Assembly: GCA_903934295.1 (NCBI GenBank)
Contig: CAIZNI010000056.1
Coordinates: forward strand, 242,578-306,577
DNA from: an uncultured beta proteobacterium
Lineage (GTDB): Bacteria > Pseudomonadota > Gammaproteobacteria > Burkholderiales > Burkholderiaceae_E
Length of the DNA: 64,000 nt
Reading direction: 5' to 3'
Made by a program: the position numbers and the translations under genes. The stretch's first letter is position 1. Each line of letters begins with the position of its first letter. Positions 37,801 to 46,322 of this stretch are shown piece after piece. Below the pieces are notes generated by a model. It was given only the letters and a program-made list of their open reading frames with translations, was not told the DNA's origin and did not search any database.

Positions 37801-37890
37801 GCGCCGAGGCCTGGGGCGCCGAGGCCGGAGCCGCCGAGGCCCGACCCGCCGAGGCCGGACCGCGCCGGTGCCAGAGGCGCTGAGGCGAGG
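37801..37890. repeat. 15-base minisatellite after the CDGSH gene
   Basis: Six imperfect 15-base units lie end to end (starts 37801, 37816, 37831, 37846, 37861, 37876) around the core GCCGAGGCC. The tract begins 8 bases after the stop codon. Confidence 0.75.
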
Positions 37891-37970
37891 CCCCGGGCGG
37901 CGAGGGCCCGCCGCGTTCCAATAGCCGCGCCATCCGGCGTCGTTTTTTTCAACCGCTGAAAGCAAAGCCC

Positions 37971-38010
37971 TGCGCCGCGCCGTCGCGGTTTTTCCGCGAC
38001 GTCCGGCGCA
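37971..38010 (+). promoter_or_regulatory. Strong two-part hairpin upstream of the amidohydrolase
   Basis: The outer stem TGCGCCG/CGGCGCA and the inner stem CGTCGCGG/CCGCGACG (both perfect) enclose a TTTTT loop, with a 3/2 internal loop between. It lies 33 bases before the ATG. It could end transcription from the left or fold in the leader. A TTTTTTT run sits at 37943-37949. Confidence 0.5.
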
Positions 38011-38043
38011 GTACCATGGGCCTTCATTCGTTGGAGGCATTCC

Positions 38044-39732
38044 ATGCACGATCTCGTGATTCGCGGCGCCACTGTCGTCGATGGTTCCGGCGCCCCGCGC
38101 CGCATCGAAGATGTCGCCGTCAGCGGCGGTCTCATCGTCCAGACCGGCGCCGGCATCGGCCCCGGGCGTCGCGAAATCCAGGCCGAGGGCCTGTTGCTCA
38201 CGCCCGGTTTCGTCGACGTCCACACCCACTACGACGGCCAGGCCACCTGGGACGCGTCGCTCACGCCCTCCTGCTGGCACGGGGTCACCACCGCGGTGTT
38301 CGGCAACTGCGGCGTCGGTTTCGCGCCGCTGAAGCCGGCCGACACCGGTTACCTGATCAACCTGATGCAGGGCGTCGAGGACATCCCCGAGGCGGTGCTT
38401 GCCGAGGGCATCGATTTCACCTGGGAATCCTTCGGTCAGTACCTGCAGACCCTGGCTGCCAAGCCGCATGCGATCGACATCGGTGCGCAGCTGCCGCATG
38501 GCGCGCTGCGCTTCTACGTCATGGGCCCGCGCGGCGCCGATCACCGCGAGGTGCCCACCGCCGATGAGCTGGCCACCATGACCCGGCTGGTCGAGGAAGC
38601 GCTCAACGACGGCGCGCTCGGTGTCACCACCTCGCGCACGCCCAAGCACCGCGCCGCCGACGGCCGGCCCACCCCCAGCATGAGCGCCGATGCGCCCGAA
38701 CTGCTGGCGCTGGCCGAGGGGCTGCGCCGGGCCGGGCGCGGCGTGCTGCAGGTGAATTCCGATTTCGGCCCTGGCGAGTTCGAGCTGCTGCGCCAGGCCA
38801 CCGAGCATTCCGGGCGTCCGCTGTCGGTGCTGCTGCTGCAAAGCGACAAGGCGCCCGATCTGTGGCGCGAGACCCTGGCCAACCTGCAGGCCGGCCGCGC
38901 GGCCGGGCTGTCGATGAACGGCCAGGTCAGCGCCAAGGGCATCGGCATCCTGATGTGCTTCGATTCGAGTCGTCACCCGTTTCTCGATCACCCGGCCTGG
39001 GCGCCGCTGGTCGGGCTGTCGGGTCGCGACGCCACCGCGCGCCTGCGCGAGGATCCGGCACTGGTGCAGCGGCTGCTCACCGAACGCCCCGACACCGGCG
39101 GCGAGCGCTTCATGCTGCGCATGCTCGAGCGCAGCTTCGTGATGGACGATGCCCAGAATTACGAGCCCGACCTGGCCGACAGCCTGGGCGCCCGCGCCCG
39201 GCGCGATGGCACCACCGTCTGGGCGCTCGCCCTCGAGGCGCTGATGGCGCGCGACGGTGGCGGGCTGCTGATGCATCCGTTCGAGAACTATGCCGGGGGC
39301 AACCTCGACGTGGTCCGCGAGATGCTGGTCAGCGAGGCCACCATCATGGGTCTGAGCGATGCCGGCGCCCATGTGGGCATGATTTGCGACGGCGCCGCGC
39401 CCACCTTCCTGCTCAAGTACTGGGCGCGCGAGCGCAGCGTCGGCGAGCAGATTCCGCTCGAGTTCCTGGTCGCCAAGCAGACCCGGGGCAATGCGCTGGC
39501 CTATGGCCTGCCCGATCGCGGCCTGATCGCCGCCGGCATGAAGGCCGACCTGAACCTGATCGATTTCGAGGCGCTCGACATCCTGCGCCCGCAGATCGTG
39601 CATGACCTGCCGGCCGGTGGTCGCCGGTTCATCCAGCGCGCGCGCGGCTATCGCCACACCTTCGTGTCGGGTGTCGAGATCCTGCGCGACGACGAGCTGA
39701 CCGGCGAGTTGCCGGGCCGTCTGGTCCGCTGA
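38044..39732 (+). CDS. N-acyl-D-amino-acid deacylase-like amidohydrolase
   Basis: Metal-dependent hydrolase of 562 residues. The metal site VDVHTHYDGQ has His60 and His62; EALNDGALGVTTSRT is a family segment, and the last metal ligand Asp is in MGLSDAGAHVGM. The usual reaction is removal of the acyl group from N-acyl-D-amino acids. TTGGAGG lies before the ATG at 38044. Its stop is followed by a perfect hairpin that separates it from the flagellar genes. Confidence 0.9.
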   Translation: MHDLVIRGATVVDGSGAPRRIEDVAVSGGLIVQTGAGIGPGRREIQAEGLLLTPGFVDVHTHYDGQATWDASLTPSCWHGVTTAVFGNCGVGFAPLKPADTGYLINLMQGVEDIPEAVLAEGIDFTWESFGQYLQTLAAKPHAIDIGAQLPHGALRFYVMGPRGADHREVPTADELATMTRLVEEALNDGALGVTTSRTPKHRAADGRPTPSMSADAPELLALAEGLRRAGRGVLQVNSDFGPGEFELLRQATEHSGRPLSVLLLQSDKAPDLWRETLANLQAGRAAGLSMNGQVSAKGIGILMCFDSSRHPFLDHPAWAPLVGLSGRDATARLREDPALVQRLLTERPDTGGERFMLRMLERSFVMDDAQNYEPDLADSLGARARRDGTTVWALALEALMARDGGGLLMHPFENYAGGNLDVVREMLVSEATIMGLSDAGAHVGMICDGAAPTFLLKYWARERSVGEQIPLEFLVAKQTRGNALAYGLPDRGLIAAGMKADLNLIDFEALDILRPQIVHDLPAGGRRFIQRARGYRHTFVSGVEILRDDELTGELPGRLVR

Positions 39733-39733
39733 T

Positions 39734-39758
39734 CGATCCGGGCCGCGGGCCCGGATCG
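39734..39758. terminator. Perfect hairpin between the amidohydrolase and fliR
   Basis: CGATCCGGGCC and GGCCCGGATCG form an 11-pair stem with a 3-base loop, between two converging genes. It probably stops transcription in both directions, though there is no T-run. Confidence 0.6.
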
Positions 39759-39762
39759 GGCG

Positions 39763-40524
39763 TCAGCGCGACAGGTGGCTCAGCAGCCTTTCCAGGTGAA
39801 AGGCCACCGGCGCTTCGATCATCGGAATGCCGATGGTGAGCAGCAGCAGCCCGGCGCCGATGGTGACCGGGAAGCCGACCGCGAACAGGTTCAGCTGCGG
39901 CGCCACCCGCGAGACGACGCCCAGCGCCATGTTCACGAACAACAGCAGCGCCATGAAGGGCAGCGACAGCGACAGCGCCAGCGTGAAGACCTCGCCGCCC
40001 AGTTGAGCGGGCGAGCGGCTGCTCAGGAATTCGCCGACCGGACTGCCCGCCGGCAGCCACTGAAAGCTTTCGATCACCGTGGCCAGCAGGGCCAGCGGTC
40101 CGTTGATCGCCACGAACGACAGCAGCGACACCGAGTTCACCAGCCGCCCGACCGCGTTGCCGGTGCCCGACTGGGGGTCGAAGAAGCCGGCGAACGACAG
40201 GCCCATCTGCAGGCCGATGATCTCGCCCGCCATCTCGAAGCCGGTGAACAGCAGCCGTGCGACGAAACCGATGGTCACGCCCACCGCGACTTCCTGGGCG
40301 ACCATGCCCAGGCCAGCGGGCCCGGCCAGCGCGGCGATGTCGGCCGGCGCGCCGTAGGGCGCCACCAGCAGCGCGATCGCCGCCGCCAGCGCGATCCGGG
40401 CGCGCGCACCGAATGATCGGTTGGAGAAAATCGGCGCGCTCGCCATCATGCCCAGTACCCGGAACAGCGGCAGCAGGAAGGCCGACAGCCAGGTCAGCAG
40501 CTGCTGGTCGGTGAGGGTGACCAT
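39763..40524 (-). CDS. fliR: Flagellar export protein FliR
   Basis: Membrane component of 253 residues of the flagellar type III export gate, with six or so membrane segments. It begins TDQQLLTWLSAFLLPLFRVLGMMASAPIF and ends near IPMIEAPVAFHLERLL. It joins FliP and FliQ in the export channel. It is the last gene of the fliLMNOPQR run. Confidence 0.95.
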   Translation of the reverse strand: MVTLTDQQLLTWLSAFLLPLFRVLGMMASAPIFSNRSFGARARIALAAAIALLVAPYGAPADIAALAGPAGLGMVAQEVAVGVTIGFVARLLFTGFEMAGEIIGLQMGLSFAGFFDPQSGTGNAVGRLVNSVSLLSFVAINGPLALLATVIESFQWLPAGSPVGEFLSSRSPAQLGGEVFTLALSLSLPFMALLLFVNMALGVVSRVAPQLNLFAVGFPVTIGAGLLLLTIGIPMIEAPVAFHLERLLSHLSR

Positions 40525-40540
40525 GATGGCGCGGCCTGGC

Positions 40541-40819
40541 TCAGTTGCCGCCGGAGATGGCCGCCGGCAACCCGGTGAGCGTGCGTGAGATGTACTCGGT
40601 GAGCATCGACACCATCCACGGACCGACCAGCACCAGGGTGAGCCCTACCGCGAGCAGCTTGGGCAGAAAGGAGAGGGTGGCCTCGTTGATCTGGGTGACC
40701 GCCTGGACCAGGCTCACCAGCAGGCCCACGCCGAGGGCCACCAGCAGCACCGGTGCCGAGACGATCAGCATCATCTCGAGCGCCTGGCGGCTGACATTGA
40801 CGACGAATTCCGGACTCAT
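40541..40819 (-). CDS. fliQ: Flagellar export protein FliQ
   Basis: Export gate protein of 92 residues with two membrane segments (LEMMLIVSAPVLLVALGVGLLV and LLAVGLTLVLVGPWMVSML in parts) and the conserved NEATLSFLPK between them. It lies between fliP and fliR. Confidence 0.95.
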   Translation of the reverse strand: MSPEFVVNVSRQALEMMLIVSAPVLLVALGVGLLVSLVQAVTQINEATLSFLPKLLAVGLTLVLVGPWMVSMLTEYISRTLTGLPAAISGGN

Positions 40820-40847
40820 GGCATTTTCCTTGTGTGCGGATTCGGCC

Positions 40848-41618
40848 TCAGCCAGTTCCGAAGCTGGCGACCAGCGAACCGATCAGCAGATTCCAGCCGT
40901 CGGCCAGCACGAACAGCATCAGCTTGAACGGCAGTGCGACCAGCACCGGCGACACCATCATCATGCCCATCGCCATCAGCAGGCTCGCCACGATCAGGTC
41001 GATCATCAGGAACGGCACGAACACCAGGAAGCCGATCTGGAAGGCGGTCTTGAGTTCGCTGGTGACGAAGGCCGGAACCAGCACGCGCATCGGAACGTCG
41101 GCGGAAGTGGTGCCCTTGTCGACCTTGGCGATCCGGGCGAACAGCGACAGGTCCGCATCGCGGGTCTGGCGCAGCATGAAGGCGCGCAGCGGCTCGCTGC
41201 CCTTGGTGATCGCTTCCTCGAAGCCGATCTTCTGTTCCGAATAGGGCTTGTAGGCTTCCTGGTGGATGCGTTCGAGCGTCGGTGCCATCACGAAGAAGGT
41301 GAGGAACAGCGACATGCCGACGATCACCTGGTTGGGCGGCGACTGCTGCAGGCCCAGCGCCTGGCGCACCAGCGAGAGCACGATCACGATGCGGGTGAAG
41401 CTGGTCATCAGCAGCATCACCGCCGGCAGGAACGACAGCCCGGTGAAGATCAGCAGCGTCTGGATCGGCACCGAGTAGCTGGTCCCCCCGCCGGGAGCGG
41501 CGCTGGAGTTCAGGCTGAGCACGCCCTGCGCAAGTGCCGGCGAGCAGGCCAGCAGCGCGCCCAGCCCGGTCAGCAGCGTGCTGGCGACGGTCAGCGACCG
41601 GCTAGCGATTCGGGTCAT
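40848..41618 (-). CDS. fliP: Flagellar export protein FliP
   Basis: Export gate protein of 256 residues. A cleavable signal peptide (SLTVASTLLTGLGALLACSPALAQG) is typical for FliP. Conserved stretches are LTSFTRIVIVLSLVRQALGLQ-like MTSFTRIVIVLSLVRQ, and PFKLMLFVLADGWNLL at the end. The ATG at 41616-41618 lies inside the 3' end of fliO (17-base overlap); a longer frame to 41696 is only the fliO shadow. Confidence 0.94.
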   Translation of the reverse strand: MTRIASRSLTVASTLLTGLGALLACSPALAQGVLSLNSSAAPGGGTSYSVPIQTLLIFTGLSFLPAVMLLMTSFTRIVIVLSLVRQALGLQQSPPNQVIVGMSLFLTFFVMAPTLERIHQEAYKPYSEQKIGFEEAITKGSEPLRAFMLRQTRDADLSLFARIAKVDKGTTSADVPMRVLVPAFVTSELKTAFQIGFLVFVPFLMIDLIVASLLMAMGMMMVSPVLVALPFKLMLFVLADGWNLLIGSLVASFGTG

Positions 41619-41946
41619 TCGGGTCGATCCGGCGCAGCAGGCGCGAAAAAGGGGAGGGGGCGGGCGTGCTGGCCGATGCATCGGGCGCGCCGGCACCGGG
41701 CCATTCGTCCAGGGTGGCCAGCAGCGTCATCTGCTGGGCGGTGATGCCCACCACCAGATAACGGCCGCCGGCGTTGAGCACCGCGATCCGCTCGCGCGGG
41801 CCGGTGGACAGCGCGGCCACGATCGCCAGCGGACCGCCGGCGCCCGGGCGCAGCGACTGGGCGCGCTTCATCACCCACAGCGCGACCGGGATGAGTGCGA
41901 TCACGCCCAGGAAGGCGATCAGCGAGGGGACCAGCGAGGAAGTCAT
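41602..41946 (-). CDS. fliO: Flagellar biosynthesis protein FliO
   Basis: Small membrane protein of 114 residues that helps FliP assemble. One membrane segment (LIAFLGVIALIPVALWVM) is followed by a short cytoplasmic domain with LSTGPRERIAVLNAGGRYLVVGIT. The Pro/Ser-rich tail overlaps the fliP start by 17 bases. Confidence 0.9.
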   Translation of the reverse strand: MTSSLVPSLIAFLGVIALIPVALWVMKRAQSLRPGAGGPLAIVAALSTGPRERIAVLNAGGRYLVVGITAQQMTLLATLDEWPGAGAPDASASTPAPSPFSRLLRRIDPNDPNR

Positions 41947-41961
41947 CAGCGAAAACCCGTT

Positions 41962-42393
41962 TCAATGGCGGTTCAGGCGGCGCATGCGCTCGGACGGCGT
42001 GACGATGTCGGTCAGGCGGATGCCGAACTTGTCGTTGACCACCACCACCTCGCCCTGGGCGATCAGGCAGCCGTTGACCAGCACGTCCATCGGTTCGCCC
42101 GCCAGCGCGTCGAGCTCGATCACCGAGCCTTGCGCCAGTTGCAGGATGTGCTTGATCGGGATCCGGGTGCGGCCCAGCTCGACGGTGAGCTGAACCGGTA
42201 TGTCCAGGATCATCTCGATGTCGTTGTTGGCCTGGATGGTCTTGCCGCCCGAGAGCTGGGGGAACAGCGCCGCGGTGGTGTCGGCGGCGCTGACCGTTCC
42301 GCCCGCCGGTGCGCTGGGGGTTTCCTGTTCCGCCAGCGCTGCCGCCCACTCGTCGGCGATCTCGTCCTGGCCCTGGCCGTTGTTTTCACTCAT
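41962..42393 (-). CDS. fliN: Flagellar motor switch protein FliN
   Basis: C-ring protein of 143 residues. The C-terminal surface-of-antigens domain (residues 65-143) has ILDIPVQLTVELGRTRIPIK and LNGCLIAQGEVVVVNDKFGI in adjoining parts. The N-terminal 60 residues are a variable acidic tail. It overlaps fliM by 8 bases (42386-42393). Confidence 0.95.
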   Translation of the reverse strand: MSENNGQGQDEIADEWAAALAEQETPSAPAGGTVSAADTTAALFPQLSGGKTIQANNDIEMILDIPVQLTVELGRTRIPIKHILQLAQGSVIELDALAGEPMDVLVNGCLIAQGEVVVVNDKFGIRLTDIVTPSERMRRLNRH

Positions 42394-43381
42394 TTGACTC
42401 TCCGTTCAGAACGGTGGTGGGATCGGTCAGGAATTCCCGGACCTTGATCGCGTAGCGGCCCGACGAGACGCCGTAGTGGCACTCGAAGAGCGGAACCTTG
42501 TCGACTTTCGCGATGACCGTCTCGGGCAGGTCGAGCCCGATGAAGTCGCCCGGCTTGAGCGCGAGGAGCTGCTTGACGGTGGCTTCGGCGCCGGCGAACT
42601 CGGCGACCAGATTCACGTCGGCCGACTTCAGCTGCTGGGTGAGCAGGTTCACCCAGCGCCGGTCGGTCTGCTGCTGGTCGGCCCGCACCGATGAATAAAG
42701 CATTTCGCGGATCGGCTCGAGGGTCGAATAGGGAATGCAGATGTGCATCGCGCCGCCCGAATCGCCGATCTCGATGTCGAAGCTGGCGGTCACCATGATC
42801 TCGGACGGCGTGGCGATGTTGGCGAACTGGGTGTGCATCTCCGAGCGCACGTATTCGAAGTTGATCGGGTACACGCCGTCCCAGGCCTTGCGGTATTCCT
42901 CGGAGATCAGCTCGACGATGCGCAGGATGATCCGCTGCTCGGTGGCCGAGAAATCGCGGCCTTCGATCCGGGTGTGGATGCGGCCCGAGCCGCCGAACAG
43001 GTTGTCGATGATGGTGAAGACCAGCGAGGGCTCGCAGATCACCAGCGCCTGGCCGCGCAGCGGCCGCACCTGGACCACGTTCAGATTGGTCGGCACCACG
43101 ATGTTGCGCAGGAACGCGCTGTATTTCTGGACCTTGGACTGGCCGGCCGAGATCTCCGGATTGCGGCGGATGAAGTTGAACAGACCCAGCCGCAGGTTGC
43201 GCGCGAACCGCTCGTTGATGATCTCCAGCGTCGGCATCCGGCCGCGGACGATCCGTTCCTGCGTGCCCAGGTCGTAGGTCCGGACACCGTTGGTGTCGTC
43301 CGCGCCGGGCGCCGGCCCCTCGCCGTTCACGCCGTCGAGCAGCGCGTCGACTTCCTCTTGCGAAAGAAACTGGTCGGCCAT
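42386..43381 (-). CDS. fliM: Flagellar motor switch protein FliM
   Basis: C-ring protein of 331 residues that binds phosphorylated CheY and sets the turning direction. It starts with MADQFLSQEEVDALLDG, the conserved CheY-binding peptide. The middle domain contains the GGSGR element and the C-terminal part is FliN-like. Expected to form the switch with FliG and FliN. Confidence 0.96.
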   Translation of the reverse strand: MADQFLSQEEVDALLDGVNGEGPAPGADDTNGVRTYDLGTQERIVRGRMPTLEIINERFARNLRLGLFNFIRRNPEISAGQSKVQKYSAFLRNIVVPTNLNVVQVRPLRGQALVICEPSLVFTIIDNLFGGSGRIHTRIEGRDFSATEQRIILRIVELISEEYRKAWDGVYPINFEYVRSEMHTQFANIATPSEIMVTASFDIEIGDSGGAMHICIPYSTLEPIREMLYSSVRADQQQTDRRWVNLLTQQLKSADVNLVAEFAGAEATVKQLLALKPGDFIGLDLPETVIAKVDKVPLFECHYGVSSGRYAIKVREFLTDPTTVLNGESNE

Positions 43382-43383
43382 GG

Positions 43384-44085
43384 TTATTGGATGATGAATT
43401 GCGAGAAGTGGACGGCCTCGATCGGATTCGGATCGGCGGGGGGCTTCTTCTTTTTCTGGCTGCCCTTTTTCACGGGCTTCTTCGGCTCGGCCTCTTCCTC
43501 GTCGGGATCCGGTTCCGCGGCCTTCTTGGCGGGGGGGTCCTTCGGGTCGGCTTCCTCTTCGTCCTCGGCCGCTTTCGCCTTGGCCTTCACACTGGTCTTG
43601 CGCGGCTTTTCTTCCGCGTCGGGGTCGGTCGGCTCCCAGCCGATCGCCTTGCCGGCCGACAGGGCGATCTCGGCGGCGAGCTTCCCCTTGCCGGACACGC
43701 TCAGCAGTTCACGGGACTGCTTGGCCGACAGCAGCAGCAGGATCGAGTTGCGCACCGCGGGCATCTGCGCGCTCAGGTCGGTGCCCACCTTGGTGTCGGT
43801 GACTTCCAGAACCATTGCGACCTGGATCATCCGGTCGCCGCCCTCATCGGCCAGGTTCACGGTGAAGGGGTCCAGGCTGACGAAGGTCCGGATCTTGGCC
43901 TTGTCGGCGGCCTTCTTCTTCGCCATTTCCTCTTCGGCCGACAGTTCAGCTTTGGGCTTCAGGAAATACCACGCAGCACCGCCGCCGCCGGCCAGCAGCA
44001 GCACGGCCAGGGCAATGATGAGCACCGTCTTCTTGCCCTTTTTGGGCTTGACCTCGGCTTCATCCTTCTTTTTGTCTTCCGCCAT
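43384..44085 (-). CDS. fliL: Flagellar basal body protein FliL with a charged linker
   Basis: Stator-associated membrane protein of 233 residues. A Lys-rich start precedes one membrane segment (TVLIIALAVLLLAGGGGAAWYF), then the periplasmic domain. A highly charged Lys/Glu/Asp/Pro-rich stretch of about 65 residues (roughly 160-220) separates the domain from the conserved end AVHFSQFIIQ. Usual FliL proteins are 150-180 residues, so this linker is an insertion. GGAG lies before the ATG. Confidence 0.9.
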   Translation of the reverse strand: MAEDKKKDEAEVKPKKGKKTVLIIALAVLLLAGGGGAAWYFLKPKAELSAEEEMAKKKAADKAKIRTFVSLDPFTVNLADEGGDRMIQVAMVLEVTDTKVGTDLSAQMPAVRNSILLLLSAKQSRELLSVSGKGKLAAEIALSAGKAIGWEPTDPDAEEKPRKTSVKAKAKAAEDEEEADPKDPPAKKAAEPDPDEEEAEPKKPVKKGSQKKKKPPADPNPIEAVHFSQFIIQ

Positions 44086-44162
44086 GCTTGCTCCGTCGCG
44101 GGGGTCTGATAGCAGTCCCGATGCGTCCGATTATCGGCAGGCGGTCACCCGTTCATTCAGGG

Positions 44163-44190
44163 GAATAGCGGGGGTGCGACCGCACTATTG
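44163..44190 (-). promoter_or_regulatory. Possible FlhDC box upstream of fliL
   Basis: GAATAGCG at 44163-44170 and CACTATTG at 44183-44190 are an imperfect inverted pair with a 12-base spacer. The FlhD4C2 consensus arm is AAATAGCG; the match is 7 of 8 and 6 of 8. It lies about 80 bases before fliL. Confidence 0.4.
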
Positions 44191-44203
44191 CTCGCGTGCG
44201 GTC
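44178..44203 (-). terminator. Hairpin between fliK and fliL
   Basis: GACCGCAC and GTGCGGTC form a perfect 8-pair stem around a 10-base loop, downstream of fliK and upstream of fliL. It may end the fliFGHIJK transcript. It overlaps the possible FlhDC box. Confidence 0.45.
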
Positions 44204-44243
44204 GGCGTGGCGGATGGGCGGCGGATGCGCGCCCGCCCGGCGG

Positions 44244-46322
44244 TCAGGCGAAGGTGTCCAGCAGGCCCTGGGTCGCTCGCGGCACCCGTGCCAGGGCAGG
44301 CTCGGGGCCGCCCGTCGTCGCGCGACCGCGCAGCCCGCCCGATTCGCCGGGTGAGCCCGTGTTTCCGGGACCCGACTGGCGGGCCTGGCTGCCCGCGCCG
44401 TCGGCGGATCCGCCGTTCACGCTGGCCTGCGAGAGCTGCAGCCCGTGGTCGGCGAGCATCGTGCGCAAGGTCGGCAGCGATTGCTCGATGGCAGTGCGGG
44501 TCTCGGGCTGCGTGGCCGAGAAGGCGATGCTCGCGCTCTCGCCCGACAGTGACAGCTCGATGCGGATCGGCCCGAGTTCGGGTGGCGACAGCGTGATTTC
44601 GGCCCGCTCGATACCGGCCATCAGCGTTTCCCCGACCTGACCGGCCAGGTGCTCGTGGAAGGTGGGTTCGTGGATCGGCCAGGGGTTCGCGAGTCTGGCC
44701 GGTTCGGCCGGCGGTGGCGTTGCGGGCGTGGCGATGCCCTGACTGGCCATCGCCAGGGCGCCGGCGAAATCGCTGCCCACGCCCGTCGGCGATGCGCCGC
44801 CGGCCGGTGCCCCGGTGGCGAGGCGCATTTCCTGCAGGGAGTCCAGCAGGGCGCTGGCCTGGCTGCGCGGCGCGCCTGCCGGGCTGTCGACGGTGGCGCG
44901 CATCGCGTTTCGCCAGTCGGCGGGAGCGTTGGCAGCGGTGTTGTCGCGTGCGGTGATCGCGGCAGGCGTCCGGTCGGCCGACCGGGCGGCCTCGCCCTGG
45001 CGAGCGGCGGCCAGGCTGGCGGCGGCCGTCGCCAGGGCGAGCGGCTGCTGGGTGGACTGGCTGGCTGCCATCGGCATCGGTGGATCGGCCAGCGGGCTGG
45101 CGCCCGGCGCCGTGCCGACGGCCGATCCCGTCGCGGGGTCGGTGAGTCCGAAGGGGCCGCGCGAAGCGGGTGCGCCGGTTCCGCGTGCCAGGGTCTTGGC
45201 GGGTTCGGCGCCGGATGCGCCGGGGCTGCCTGTCAGGCTGCCAGGGGAGATTCCGGGGGAGATTCCGGGGGTGAGCCCGGGGGTCAGCGCGACAGCGGCG
45301 AGCGCCCCGGCCGCCCCGCCCGGGCCTTGCGCCAGCGCCACGGTGGCGGCAACCGGTGCCTGGCGCGCCAGCAGCCGGATCGTGGCCGTCGGATCCGAGC
45401 CGTCTGTCGCCGCGGCAGGAGGGGCCGAGGCGGTCGCCGGCTCATCGGCGCCGGGAAGCGCTGCCTGCGCCCGCAGCCCTTCGCGGGTGGCCTCGCCCGA
45501 GGCGACGCCGTCGGGCAGACCCCCGTCGGGGGAGAGCCCCTTGGGCATCACGGCATCCGGTGTGGTTCCTGGCGGTGTCGCCGGCCCTGCCGGCGGATGG
45601 CCGGCTGCCGCGGTTTCGCGCGTCAGGCCGTCGGTCGTGCTGCCGGGCAAGGCGCCCGGACCGTTTGTCCCGTCCGCGCGCTCGGTGCGGCCGGTCGCGG
45701 CCGCTTCCGGTGCCGGCGGGCTGGCGGGGGCCGGGGTGAGGGTCGTGGCGGGGGCCTGGGTGAGGGTCGATGTCCCGTTGGCTGACTCGGCGCGGCGGTC
45801 GTCGATGTCGCGTGTGTGTCCGGGGCCGTCGGCGCGCCCGGTCGGGGCGGATCCGGTGGTCGGCTGCGACAGCCGCTGCCCGGCCGGGGCGGCGGCCCGG
45901 TCGCGGGTGCGGGCCATCCGCTCGCTGGCCAGTCGCGCCTCGGTGGCCCGTGTGTCGGTGGCCCGTGTGTCGGCCGCTCGCGCATCGACCGCCCGCGCAT
46001 CGGCCGGGTGATCGTTCACCGACCGCGCTGGCGGCGGGTTGCCGCCGGTCGTTCGAGCCTCTGCAGCCCGGCTCTCGTCGCGGCGGCTGCGCGCTGCACG
46101 CTCGGCCTGCCAGGCCGCATCGCGGCGGCTGGCCGACAGGGTGTCCGGTGATGCCTGCCGGCGCGCCGCCGGATCGGCCGGACCCCGGTTGCCGGCATCG
46201 GCCTTGTTGCGCTGACCCAGGGCATCGCTGAACGCGCTGTCGAAGGCGCCGCTTTCCGGCTCCGGGGCTGAACGCACGGGCGGGCTGGCGCGGGCCAGCA
46301 ACTGGCGGATGTCGTCGATCAC
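44244..46322 (-). CDS. fliK: Flagellar hook-length control protein FliK
   Basis: Secreted molecular ruler of 692 residues. The conserved C-terminal hook domain contains LSPPELGPIRIELSLSG and is followed by MLADHGLQLSQASVNGG. The N-terminal two-thirds are Pro/Ala/Thr-rich and of low complexity, with internal tandem repeats (see 45241-45288 and 45937-45996), which fits a stretchable ruler. The GTG start at 46322 overlaps the fliJ stop. Confidence 0.88.
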   Translation of the reverse strand: MIDDIRQLLARASPPVRSAPEPESGAFDSAFSDALGQRNKADAGNRGPADPAARRQASPDTLSASRRDAAWQAERAARSRRDESRAAEARTTGGNPPPARSVNDHPADARAVDARAADTRATDTRATEARLASERMARTRDRAAAPAGQRLSQPTTGSAPTGRADGPGHTRDIDDRRAESANGTSTLTQAPATTLTPAPASPPAPEAAATGRTERADGTNGPGALPGSTTDGLTRETAAAGHPPAGPATPPGTTPDAVMPKGLSPDGGLPDGVASGEATREGLRAQAALPGADEPATASAPPAAATDGSDPTATIRLLARQAPVAATVALAQGPGGAAGALAAVALTPGLTPGISPGISPGSLTGSPGASGAEPAKTLARGTGAPASRGPFGLTDPATGSAVGTAPGASPLADPPMPMAASQSTQQPLALATAAASLAAARQGEAARSADRTPAAITARDNTAANAPADWRNAMRATVDSPAGAPRSQASALLDSLQEMRLATGAPAGGASPTGVGSDFAGALAMASQGIATPATPPPAEPARLANPWPIHEPTFHEHLAGQVGETLMAGIERAEITLSPPELGPIRIELSLSGESASIAFSATQPETRTAIEQSLPTLRTMLADHGLQLSQASVNGGSADGAGSQARQSGPGNTGSPGESGGLRGRATTGGPEPALARVPRATQGLLDTFA
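45241..45288. repeat. 12-base tandem repeat within fliK
   Basis: Four 12-base units (starts 45241, 45253, 45265, 45277; CCGGGGGAGATT type) encode a run of Leu-Thr-Pro-Gly or Ile-Ser-Pro-Gly on the minus strand. This is a likely hot spot for FliK length change. Confidence 0.75.
45937..45996. repeat. 15-base tandem repeat within fliK
   Basis: Four 15-base units (starts 45937, 45952, 45967, 45982) encode a five-residue repeat of the type Asp-Thr-Arg-Ala-Thr in the FliK N-terminal region. Confidence 0.7.

Noticed and set aside
37801..37890. Repeat tract as a CRISPR array
   Set aside because: Units are 15 bases, contiguous and without spacers; no cas gene is near.
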